Assembly (NCBI GenBank): GCA_026419785.1
Contig: JAODTK010000510.1
Coordinates: 62,001 to 126,000 of the forward strand
Direction: 5' to 3'
Source: Sclerodactyla briareus
Taxonomy: Eukaryota; Echinodermata; Holothuroidea; Dendrochirotida; Sclerodactylidae
DNA length: 64,000 nt
Under the pieces are notes generated by a model. The model was given only the letters and a program-made list of their open reading frames with translations, did not search any database and was not told the DNA's origin. Shown here piece after piece: positions 25,101 through 36,745 of this stretch (position 1 is its first letter; each line of letters begins with the position of its first letter). The position numbers were made by a program, and so were the translations under genes.

Positions 25101-26514
25101 TCGTGTAGGAAACGTGGAAAGGCCGTTAAATAGCGATCCCGTGAACAGGGAGACTCGCCTCTACTGAAATGAACACGTTCGCAATTCAGGGGAATCCTAA
25201 CACTAGCATACCATATTGGTAGTTTCATAGCATTGCAACGCTCACTTACGTTGAGTTGATTGCTATTAATATTCGATTGTACTGTCTACTTCAAATTCTC
25301 CAAGGATTCTAATTGCCGGAGCTTTGGGTGTGAGTGGTCAGCGTTCATTGACCTCACTATAGGATACGAGAGATACGATTACATTCTTGCGATGCTCGTT
25401 GTAAAATGCTGATTGCGGATATGACTGGCCTCGAAACAACGGAGATAATACAGCGGTTAGTAGAAAATCGCAGAAACGAGGAGGTGGCAGAAAAAGCATT
25501 GAAACGTAAATCATTTTCTGATACCTGGCGATAAATTGACGGTATCGAGCGTTCAGGTTGGTGAACGTCTAATAAACCTTTCTGTTGTAGATGGAAAAAA
25601 AAAATTGGAATGAGGTCGTAAAGGAATTCCGGGACATCATAGGAAATGGATACTGACGGTCTCTCATTCCTATTGAAATACAAAACAATGGGGACTTACA
25701 GCGCCTAGGTATCAATATGTAGTTATGAGTGACCAAAACCATTTGAAACATAATCTAAACAAACCACGAGCAAGAAGAATGTCCTCTATTCAGCCACGTT
25801 ATTACGCTCTAGGATGTCAACCGTTAGTACCACGTAGATTGGAGTTAGGCCAAGGGTTTAGGCTAGCAGACAGGGAATAATTTACAGTTGCTTAAAAAAA
25901 AACACGTTGAGAGAAATCACGAAACAGATTGGTGAACGGAATACAACTAACACGAATGATAACATATTACCGAGATAGCAGAACCCACATTAATGCTTTA
26001 TAGTTAATACCATGTGCGGTTTGGTGCTCTAGCGGAGAGGTGCTGCTACAAGGGCCTTTCCCTGTCCAGTGATTATCTATTGCAATGAACCAGTTTGGGG
26101 ATCCGTTGTTATTACCTTCAGGGAAATTAAAAGGCTAGGCGCCAACAGATCACTAGCACGAAGTAGGCCGATGAAGATCTTATCGTTGGGGCGCGTTGTA
26201 CCCTCAAAGAAAGTTCTATCGGGTTAGAAGTATAATGGCCTGGAAGGGTCAATGGCTGTGGAATTACAGCAGACATTACCGGTTTGGACAATTAACAGCA
26301 TGCAATAGTTGCCAGCGGCTCGTGTTCATAACAATACATCCTGTTTACCTCACACATCAGTCATGATGGAGGTGGTTAGCTAAGTCGGTTAAATTCAGTT
26401 GTTAAGAAGATGGGCCCCAGCTTGAGACGATTAATGATATAGACAACGATATGAATATTATTAGCACTTTTTGAGCACAAAACAATCTACGAGATAATCA
26501 AGAAGGGAGACAAC
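22111..26514. other. No recognisable gene; a TAATAATAACAATAAT / TATAGCGCTT patch at 22.24 kb
   Basis: At 22246-22295 an ATAATAATAACAATAA run followed by CATCTATATAGCGCTTCATAC resembles a dispersed repeat common in marine invertebrate genomes. That is recall, not shown here. The rest has only short frames (for example 23131-23361 plus, 25357-25683 minus) without domains. A small duplication CCACTACTTG occurs at about 24873. Confidence 0.45.
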
Positions 26515-26765
26515 TCGTGCAGTGGCGGCGGAACGGGGGGGGGGGGTTAAAAAACAGGGGGGGGGGGGGTTGTCACAGGGCCGGGGGGCGGGCATCGGCC
26601 CCAATGAAAGTTGAGGGGGAAATGCATGTAAGCCCACCCCCCCAATATTTAATCAAGGCCCCAAAACGTGCATCTGCCCATTTTTCAATACTTTGTCACC
26701 CAAAACCGGTCTTCGGCCACGTGAAAAGTGGAAGCAGTGGGAACGAGTTTCAGTCGATACGAGGG
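26515..26765. repeat. G-run-rich dispersed repeat
   Basis: Starts CAGTGGCGGCGGAACGGGG. It contains runs of 12-14 G at about 26536 and 26565 and a further G run near 26583, then CCCACCCCCCCAATATT and a tail with ACCGGTCTTCGGCC. Abrupt composition change from the flanks marks it as an inserted repeat. The 83-codon plus frame is a by-product. The family is unknown. Confidence 0.5.
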
Positions 26766-28207
26766 TAGAAAACAATGGGATGGTGGGATGGATGGAGGTG
26801 GTTGGAGTACAAAAAGGGTGAGATGGGAGTGATGTGGAAGCAGGGCGAAACATGTGGGAGGCGTAGGGGGGAACATTGCAGCCAGAGCATTCACACGTAT
26901 GATAAGATCATCTGTAGCATGCCTCACGAAAATCGAATACAATGTTGTACAGATTTACGGGGCAATTGAGAAATGTAGGCTTGAAGCCCATATTTTACTG
27001 CTAGGTATTCGCAGCATAAAACACAGGGAAAGGGGTTTGGGAAACCCATTGCCGCTCATATAGTCTCCACACATTGGCCGCCGCGCCTAACTCGTGACGT
27101 GTCTCGGTACCCCACTGAAACTTATTTAGCAAAATTATGAAAAGTGTTTTCACCTTACTATTGCACTTTGGAGCCAACATTGAGAAGGGAATGTCCGCAT
27201 TATTCAGCAAACTAATCTGAACTTGGGTGCGAGAAGGGATGTGTGCTGGTATGCCGTTCTACACTTAGCACCCGCTCTGCTCGTGCAATGATTCTACCAA
27301 TCCGAACATAATTACCGGGATGCTATCAAAATCGTGCTAGTGGGTGTCTGGTTTCATTGGCACCTTGTATGAGCAGAATACACAATAAAAAAACTACGTA
27401 CGTTACAACTGCGAATAGATAACGCATTCTTCCTAATAGAGGCATATTGCGCGATTGCTGAACTGTGGCATGCGTTTAATTCGCAAATCATTGATTCGCA
27501 AAACTAGACAAATACAGAATGATATGCATATATGTCCAAGGCGCATTACAAAAACAAAATGATTCGGGGAAGAGCATCTACACAATCGAGTAAGAATACC
27601 TCATTGACTGAGGCTATGGATACATTTTTTGGTCGTCTGATCGTTGGAGACGATCTAAATCAGACCTTCCGTATGGATATAACGCTTCTATTAGGACAGA
27701 ACATCACGAAATGGTCGGAGCGCTTTTTGAAGACAAAAACATTTGTTAGACTGAAAACAGTAATAGCAAATATCCTCTCTGATTGTGCGTCACTATCAGA
27801 TATAATACTTTATGATAAACTGTCCCTGTGATAAACACCTTAATTAGATTGCAATCGACCCATCGATGTGAATAATGACCAGTGAGTGGCCACCAATGAC
27901 AATCTCTATTGGCAATTTACTTAATGAGCTGCAGTCGAGATATTATTGAAATCGATAAGCATTGTGTAACTATATTTCCTGAGGTCCCTCTCAAGTCTCT
28001 ATATGGATATCATAGAATAATTTCGATGAATCAAATCAAGACGATACGCGTAGGAAATGAAGGGGAATATAGGTTGGGAACGAAAGGAATGTCTTCAGAT
28101 GCGACTACGATTATCGCTACAACTGTGGAAGCGGTATTTTTCGTTATTCGAGGTGCAATAATCTCGGAGGTTTCTTCATCCCGAATGTTGCTATTCGGAT
28201 TGGACAG
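26766..28207. other. No recognised gene; unassigned frames
   Basis: A 99-codon plus frame at 27532-27831 is the best-looking candidate (mixed composition, ATG start) but shows no domain. The 389-codon plus frame starting at 27909 is open only because it runs into the minisatellite. The part before 28208 has no recognised motif. Confidence 0.4.
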
Positions 28208-29370
28208 TACAAAACGGAGACCGGAACCGCGGATATCCGGAGCCGCGGAGGCTGGAGCCGAGGAGCCCGCTCCTGAGGCCACAATGCTTGGGGACACTGA
28301 GGTCCGGAGCCAGAACCCGGAGTGCGGAACCCGGAGCCGCGGAGGCCGGAACCGGGGAGTCGCGGAGGCCGGAACTGCAGGGGCCGGAGCCGCGGAGGCC
28401 GGAACCGGGGAGTCGCGGAGGCCGGAACTGCAGGGGCCGGAGCCGCGGAGGCCGGAACTGCAGGGGCCGGAGCCGCGGAGGCCGGAACTGCAGGGGCCGG
28501 AGCCGCGGAGGCCGGAACCGCGGAGTCGCGGAGGCCGGAACCGCGGAGTCGCGGAGGCCGGAACTGCAGGGGCCGGAGCCGCGGAGGCCGGAACTGCAGG
28601 GGCCGGAGCCGCGGAGGCCGGAACTGCAGGGGCCGGAGCCGCGGAGGCTGGAGCCGAGGAGCCCGCTCCTGAGGCCACAATGCCTGGGGCCATGAGGTCC
28701 GGAGGCCAGACCCCGGAGTTGCGGAACCCGGAGCCGCGGAGGCCGGAACCGCGGAGTCGCGGAGGCCGGAACTGCAGGGGCCGGAGCCGCGGAGGCCGGA
28801 ACTGCAGGGGCCGGAGCCGCGGAGGCCGGAACTGCAGGGGCCGGAGCCGCGGAGGCCGGAACCGGGGAGTCGCGGAGGCCGGAACTGCAGGGGCCGGAGC
28901 CGCGGAGGCCGGAACCGCGGAGTCGCGGAGGCCGGAACCGCGGAGTCGCGGAGGCCGGAACTGCAGGGGCCGGAGCCGCGGAGGCCGGAACTGCAGGGGC
29001 CGGAGCCGCGGAGGACGGAATCGCAGAGGCCGGAGCCGCGGAGGCTGGAGCCGAGGAGCCCGCAGCTGCGGCAACTGAGGCCACAATGCCTGGGGCCAGG
29101 AGGTCCGGAGGCAAGAACCGCGGAGTCGCGAACCGCGGGGGGCCGGAACCGCAGAGGCCGGAGCCGCGGAAGTCTGGGGCCGCGGAGCCATGAGCCGCGG
29201 AAACCTGAGCCACGAAGCCATGAACCATGGAGCCCAGAATCGCGGATGCCGGAAAGCGAGCCGCGGAGGACGGAATCGCAGAGGCCGGAGCCACGGGGGC
29301 CGGAGACGCGGAGGACTGAGCCGCGAGCCATGAAACCCGGTGTCGCGAAGCCACGAGGTGCGGAGCGTCA
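28208..29370. repeat. GC-rich minisatellite with ~396-bp higher-order repeat
   Basis: The array is built from a 30-bp unit (GCCGGAACTGCAGGGGCCGG followed by AGCCGCGGAG) and a 23-bp variant (GCCGGAACCGCGGAGTCGCG plus GAG). A marker block, GCTGGAGCCGAGGAGCCCGC then CTGAGGCCACAATGC, recurs at 28251, 28647 and 29044, so the short units are organised in ~396-bp higher-order copies: two full and one decayed. The sequence is CpG-dense and rich in CCGCGG. It lacks stop codons in most frames, giving open frames of 389 codons (plus) and 446, 395 and 462 codons (minus). The 23-bp unit changes frame each time, which argues against selection for one protein. Confidence 0.95.
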
Positions 29371-29959
29371 ACCGTTTCGAAAAATTGTGGAAGAAGATGT
29401 GGACTGCAATTTACTATCTGAGCGGAGCCGCTACCATTGGTTAGCGCGTAGCGCCCCCACTTTTTCGGCTTGTTATACCTCATTAAATTGCCGGAATGAC
29501 ACTTGCCGGGACCCCAATTGGCCAAAAAAAAAAATCGGGATGTCAATTTCAGTAGAAAACATGTTTGAGACGTTGACACTTTTAACCAAATTGTTCAAAC
29601 AATGCTGCCCAACACTATCCACCAGTGGATTCTTTTTCTCAAGATTTTCAGAGACATCTGAGGAGAGTCAGTATCCCAGCAGAAATTAGGGCATTTAGCC
29701 AGCTTTAGCGCGACCTGTCCCAATCATATAAAAACGTTTTATGAATACAGAACAGCAGTCTGGCCCCCTGAAACCTCCAGGAATGCTATGCAGGTGCGAG
29801 AACACGTTCTCGTTCGACCATCCGTGATGTCGCCCGATTGAGGATGAATTCCTGGCACCTTTCCCGGCCAACGGTAGCTTCAAGACCTTCTCGGGAGCTG
29901 TGGTCATTCGGGCAGGATTGAAAAAACCTCTTCGCTTCACAATTTTCAAAGCAAACTGC
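29371..29959. other. Spacer between minisatellite and helicase relic
   Basis: The plus frame 29246-29689 leaves the minisatellite and continues for about 100 unassigned codons. The segment 29740-29959 could be more of the helicase retrocopy (its unconserved N-terminal part) because no boundary is visible, but no homology can be claimed by eye. Confidence 0.4.
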
Positions 29960-30676
<717 letters not shown>

Positions 30677-31009
30677 ACTGGGAGAAGATTATGGATCATT
30701 TTTCGACAAATGTCAGCATAAATTTATGTCGATATTGAGTTCAACTCAATGCCCTTATAGAGGGTATGTGGCCGGACTACTGAAAGCATCTTAACACCAT
30801 CACTTTTTCCCCTGTAGTGGGGGTGGGGGGGGGGGGCTTCAGCTGATTATCGGAGATACCGGGAGCTGATGATGTGACACTGATTGGACTAGCGAGGGAC
30901 GGGGTGGGGGTTGAGCTAAAATCGAACATTCTTCGGACACGGTTTATTTGGCGTACTGATATGAATCACAATAGCTTCGTCACTTGAAGTTTTTTGGTTT
31001 CTTCGTATA
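30677..31009. other. No gene; G-run at 30.82 kb
   Basis: Contains GTGGGGGTGGGGGGGGGGGG around 30817-30836. No coding signal was seen after the helicase relic. Confidence 0.5.
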
Positions 31010-31172
31010 TGTTACACCCCTTTTCTCCTCTTATCCTACTCCTTTCCCCCCCGTTCGCTTTTTCTCTCTCTTCTCCCTTTCCCTCTTGCTCTCTCTCAAA
31101 CCTTTTCTTTTTCCTCGTGCTTTTCTCCCCCTTTTACCTTCCTTCCCCTTCTTTTTTCTCCCCATTCTCTTA
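31010..31172 (+). repeat. Polypyrimidine tract, about 160 nt
   Basis: Nearly unbroken C/T on the plus strand (CTCTCTTCTCCC and similar), followed at 31174-31210 by CCCGGGGGGCGTACGCC and ACCCCCCCCGGATACGCGCC, an inverted G/C-run pair. Overlapping open frames on both strands (30984-31262, 30994-31230, 31031-31234) are compositional. Confidence 0.85.
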
Positions 31173-31449
31173 CCCGGGGGGCGTACGCCTAAATACCCCC
31201 CCCGGATACGCGCCTGTTCAGTACTCGTGAGCACCAGGACATTTAATGGTAATGGTTGTTAATGACGCGCATCCGCAGTTATGAACTGTTAATTGACAAT
31301 CGAGTGAAATTGCGATCTATATTGGGATAATTGGGATGAAGGGTTTATTGTCGTTTCAACTGTGCCGCCTCCGGGGGGATACTGAATGACAATCGGGTAA
31401 ATTGTGAGATTTAACGGAGACAATTAAACGATGACAACTGCAGTTTTAG

Positions 31450-31770
31450 TTGAGTCCAATACTTAGGAAAACAACAGGAAGAGAGCCACAAAGGTGTAAA
31501 TTTACAAACAAAGTGGTCGAAGCCAAGCCACTTTCAGGAATGCAAGAAAGTAAGAGAACACTTGTGTTACTGAGAGAGGAGGAGAGAGGTATTGATGTGG
31601 GTTTATACCAAGGGTCGGACTTCGAGCCGATCTTATTTGTTACGCTTATTGACGAGTTATCAGAGAGGGTGGAGAGGAAATGCATTATGGGTACTTCTCT
31701 CGCTGATGCCTTACCCCTGATGGAGCTTCACAGTACGAGCAACAACAAAGTGCCAAAAATGGTTACGAGG
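31450..31770 (+). pseudogene. Reverse transcriptase fragment of a non-LTR element (RTE-like)
   Basis: The frame contains GLYQGSDFEPILFVTLIDEL, which matches the conserved HQGSVLSPLLF block of LINE reverse transcriptases. After ~25 residues comes SLADALPLM in the place of the catalytic YADDLVLM. The preceding residues (QESKRTLVLLREEERGIDVG) fit the strand before that block. The catalytic Asp pair is degenerate and the fragment is about 100 codons, so it is a dead relic. Clade placement is by recall of RTE/BovB-like spacing and remains uncertain. Confidence 0.65.
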
Positions 31771-34700
31771 GAATGACGAAGAGGGGCCTGATACCAAGAA
31801 GCCAATACCAAGAAGAATGAAGTTTAGTCAGCAGCAAAGAAAAGGACAAGAGCTGTCATCCACGTTGAAAGAAAGAAGAAGAAAATACACCACCACCTGA
31901 AGCAAGTAGCCGAGGTAAAATACCACGGCTTATGCTGAGTGAAAACGGCTGTTCTGAGGCCGCACATAAGGGCCAATAGAGAAGCATTTAGACATTACTG
32001 ATAAACAAGTGGGAGATTCGGACTACCTTGATTGCTGGATACGTAGCGGACGTTAATCACTGAACGTGTCGGAGAGGCGAGTCCTCTGACTCTCGATTAT
32101 AGCTGTTGCACGGTGTCCTGAAGGCAATGGCGTGTAACAGATGTGCTCCAAACTAGTACACGAGAGGGGGATGGGTGAATAGTTTGTTAGGAAGATTTTC
32201 AAAGGTTGTCACGTGTTTAAATCGACTTTGTATTCTAAAGGATTCACCCCGTTATGTCCACAAGACAAATTTGTGCAAAAGCGATTGGCGTAATCGGTAC
32301 ACTCGAATTGGCTGATGCGGTCTGGAGGTTTCCGGCTATAAGTGTAACTAATAGGACAGTATAAAGTGTCCAGTCATATTGACATTACTATTGCCTTACT
32401 GGTAGGCGTTGGCGTGGGGCACAAATGTGTGTTACGTCATTCCCCAGATTCAGCTCGACTCTCGGAGCTCTGATTGGAGCGAGAGAGAGGAGACAGACGG
32501 AGAGAGACATGACAGTCAGCTCTCTGATCGCTCGATACCTATCTCAAAAATGTCAGTTACCTGCTTAATTCCCCGTTTCTTAGGTCTCTGGAGAGTCGGT
32601 AGGTAGCTATACACAAGGAATGAGCATTGTCTCGATCTGGCGTGTTGTATACAGATTGTGCTCAGCTCATTAATGCATGATGAAATGCGAACCAAATAGA
32701 CTTTAATATTCAAAGGCAACACTAGCAAGAGAACGAAAGCCGCATAACGGATTGAGGTATTTAAATATTGTAACCAGAAAAGCTTTGACAACGGTAAGAA
32801 TGAGCTCAATTCATCGTGAGGATTCTAATTAATCTCCAAGGTACAGAATTTGTATTATAGTAATCTATGAGTTTAGAATCGACAGGCTTCCAGATTATAT
32901 ATGATGAAGCTTAAAGTAAACCTATTACTCCTAAGAACAGCCTGCAACGTATATGAAAGATGCAGTTGCAGTTTTAGCAGTGATATTGGTAGAAGAGATA
33001 TAAGTGTTAAGCATTGAGGCAATTCATGTTAGGTAACAAGGTATGGAGGTGGTGGTTGTTTTATTAGCAGATTATTTTCCTTTTTCATTTCAATTCAGGT
33101 AAAGTCAATCCCCTACTTAGTCTCTTGCGACGAGGAGTGATTCTGTGAGTACATTCTAGAGCAGGCCTCCTCAACTGATTTTTGGACGTGCCAACTAAGA
33201 GGTCTTTCTCTAAGAAAGCGCCAACCGTAGGTTTGGCGCCAGGGGATAGTACAAGAAAACCTGACAGGCTCCCCGCTGGGCAGAAACTGGCATTTCCCAC
33301 GCCTCGAAGCAGTGAGCAACGTCTCTGAAATCGAATAATTCTGATTTTTCATTTCAAGAAGCGTTCTTGAAGGAGCCCAATCAATGCATTTTTTCTTTTC
33401 AGGCTGTCGGTGAAGGCACTCCCCAACTACAATATGACATCAACAATGTTCTTGTTTCACACAGCATTCAGCATGATTGGGGCCCATATAAAGAAATTTG
33501 GAATCGCTCCGGAATGCTGGAGATCGAACAAAAATTTCCGATTCTCCTCCTTTCTTTTCTCGGTGAAGTTGTAGATGCCATGATGACAAATATGAACACA
33601 TGCACACTTTGTAACGACTGAATTACGACAGCCGACTCAAACAAGCTCGGTGGAACTATTGTTTTCAGCCTGACGCTGCAAAATATAGTACGCTGATATA
33701 ATCGCAGGAGGGAGCCATCTCAATTTCGCTAGCCACAGGTTGAGCGATGTGTTAGGAGGAATATGGTTCAGTGGGTTTCGCACATGTGTTTTAAGGGCAC
33801 GGTTTATGCGCAGGTTTCATATATTTTACAGCTTGGTTTATTTTGGTCAATAGAGAATTTGAAGAATAAATCGTTCTCTGTGAGACACATTTCCTGTATT
33901 TTATCTTCAATTTTTACATTTTCCATGCCAGCCCGCCGCGCGAATTCGGATGCCAAAGCGCACAAGTGGCTCGTGCGCCGTCAGTTATAAGAAATATATA
34001 AGGATTCATAGGAAATATTGAAATGAACGTTGATAGATGACATTGTCATATGACGAATTTGATATTTTCTCACTGGATTACGTGAATGCGTTCCTCACCA
34101 TCATAATTAACTTAATTATGTAAAACTTTAATGACATGATATATAGGACATTATTTTCTAATGATGTAGTGTATTCAGGTATAAGAGGAAACAACAGAGA
34201 GAAGGAAATTCATCATCGGTTGTGCGAATACTTCATTTTTATTGCCTAATTTATAGTTCGTATATATGCACGAAGCCTGTTCAGTTAAACCGTGGTTGAG
34301 GCTCAACCTCGGGTCAGGTAACACCGATTTCGAGGTTAAGAAGTCCCTATGCACAAAAGGCCGTGAGTGTAGGTTAGATTAAAACTTTGTTAACTATAAC
34401 CCCGAGCTATACGCAAAACCAGAGTTTTAGAAACTATTGACCTCGGTTAAACTCTAGTTACCCCTTGGCCATTTCACTTTCAACTTAGTTCCCGGGACTC
34501 GCCCGCGCCGTACAGCCATGTCTGTAGGAAATGTTAATTGTCAATTTGTCGATAGCAGAACTACTAACTAGTTTATAGTTATACGCCCCATGTTAAAAAA
34601 AATACAGGGGAAAGAGTTGGTGAATTTGGGACGTGCATGGACGAGAATTATTATTCTGGATTATTCTGAATTGACCGTACGGAACTATGCGATCATCGAA

Positions 34701-36712
34701 CGAGCTGACTGCTGAGAGACACATTTCCTATCGGAGCCAGAGGGCTTTACGTTGGTTACGTTACAGGTAATTCAGCGTCATGGGTGAATGGCTGGTCGAG
34801 GCGTAAGCTGCTATTGATCGCTTTCATTTCACCCTGGCAGCTACAGTTTAACACTATTTTTAGGAATTGTTTTGAGTTCAAAGGTTACAGATTTTGTCCA
34901 AAAGCAGAATACCACCAGACGCGATGTAACCACAAATTACAACTGCATTTTCGGTTGAGCCTAGCTGCGGAATAGAAAATTACATTCGCAAATTGGGGAA
35001 AAAAGGAGAATAAAAAACCGGAAGGAGAGGAGAACGTAACTAAGTCGACCACTCTTGTGAATTCTTCTCAATTGAACGATTCGAAAAACAGTGTTATTCA
35101 ATTCGACTATATGTTGTCCTCAACACGGTCTAAACTACCTCTCTCGTAGGTCTGTGTAAACTATTATTTTGCGCTAATTTACACAGTTTACTGTGGACTG
35201 GCTCCGTGTATATCAACTACTAGACTCTTAAGATAACACCGGATGGGTTAGTAAAATTCGCCCGACGTTAAGTAATAGTTCGAAGCTCCATTCAGCCTTG
35301 GAAGATTCGAGAAAAAAGCATCAATGATATTGAAAATGGATGCCATCTTTCGATACCTAACTACAAGAAAAACAATAGTCAAAATTACAGCATAGATATT
35401 TCTAGTCTGGAGGAAAAAAGTGACAGTCCGCGAAATTCCAAAGAAGCCAGTATATGTTAGCATTTGCATCTGCATTTGAATTCCACTCAATATTGTACTG
35501 GTGTCACAAAATGGCTCCGGACTCATGCATGATACTACGTGCACGTTCAGACGTTCCCGTCTGCCAAACGACGGTCAGAGAGTCCTTACTACTGAAGGAT
35601 TTTCTTTTCTAGCAATGCTCCGAGCCATTGCGATGTCTACTCCTATAACGAGGATGTATAAATAGACTGCACATTTACTAGTGCCTTCGTGTTGGCGATT
35701 AAATAACCACAATGAGCTGTTAGTCAATCTCGGTATACCTACGCATATCATCGGAATGAAGACCGTGAGGAAATGAATACCTATTTACAGGCTACCAGTT
35801 AAGCTAGCATGCTAGTTAGCTAGCTCAACTCGGGTTGGGGAATGCTGTACCACACGATATTCTTTTTTATGACTGGTTTTCGGCTGTTCGCAAACACGTT
35901 GTAAATATATTTATCATATAAATAGTGTTGCAGTGTGGAGCAGAGGAACGCTGGAGAATAGTGCAGATCGACACAGCGCTTATCAAACGTCACAACTACA
36001 TGTATATATGCGCGGCCTATCCCACTCGTAACTTACAGTAACTACCTGTACAGATCGTAGTGCTACATCAATTGTACGGGCTTTTCAACTCCACTATATT
36101 TTGGAATGTTATTCACCATATGTGTGAACATACCAAGGATTTCCTTCTGACATTTTCCTATCATGTGAGATTTTTTTTTTTCTCAACCCGATGTTTTTTA
36201 CAACAACCGATCCAGCTTCCGATGTCTAGTGTGGAGACTTGGCAACAAGGACAGATTGACAGCTCGCAAGATGTTCTTTCGTGAACGAATCCTACATCCT
36301 ACGCCTGCACCATTCTTACCTTAGCGAGTTGAATACAGCCTCATTGATTGGTAAAACTAGCAGTGACTGCACTCAGGACGCCATATTGCAGTTCTTGATT
36401 TTGTCTTGTCATCTGCTTCCCAGTCGATTGTTATATCCCCGTGATATGATTAGGTGGAACGTTGACTTCCGTAAATAAATATTGAACTGTTTCGCTGCCG
36501 TCTACACGCTGCTTAGATTACCATGTGTTGTTGCTATCAGTCCAAGGCGAACAGGTGGATTCAACAGCATCACCTATCAAACACTTATTCTGGTGCTGGA
36601 CTTTAATAGTTTTTTTCTTCTCTTTTTGAGATGGCTGCATTCCGACCAGTCGGATCAGCCAGTCCGTGATCGTGAAACTTGCTCCGAATTAGGTAAAATG
36701 CTCGCTCAAATT
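31771..36712. other. No recognisable gene
   Basis: 31.78-31.95 kb is purine-rich and may be the decayed continuation of the RT relic. At 33140-33300 a segment starting AGAGCAGGCCTCCTCAACT resembles the ends of hAT-type non-autonomous elements, but no matching opposite end was found. Between 33.4 and 36.7 kb only short frames occur (33367-33621, 33763-33990, 35248-35544 minus, 36060-36284, 36482-36847), none with a domain. Confidence 0.45.
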
Positions 36713-36745
36713 ATTATTATTTTATTATTATTATTATTATTCTCT
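36713..36745 (-). repeat. (TAA)n 3' tail of the CR1-type LINE
   Basis: TTATTATTATTTTATTATTATTATTATTATT on the plus strand reads as TAA repeats on the strand of the element, placed directly after its C-terminal coding region. Short microsatellite tails instead of poly-A are typical of CR1/L2-like LINEs. Confidence 0.8.

Noticed and set aside
26517-26768. Glycine-rich 83-codon protein
   Set aside because: The frame arises from the G homopolymers of a dispersed repeat.
28031-29579. Open frames of 389-462 codons on both strands as large protein genes
   Set aside because: They are produced by a GC-rich minisatellite whose units lack stop codons in most frames. The 23-bp unit shifts frame repeatedly and no start, domain or splice context supports translation.
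33140-33300. hAT-type non-autonomous element beginning AGAGCAGGCCTCCTCAACT
   Set aside because: No inverted counterpart or 8-bp target duplication was found within several kb.
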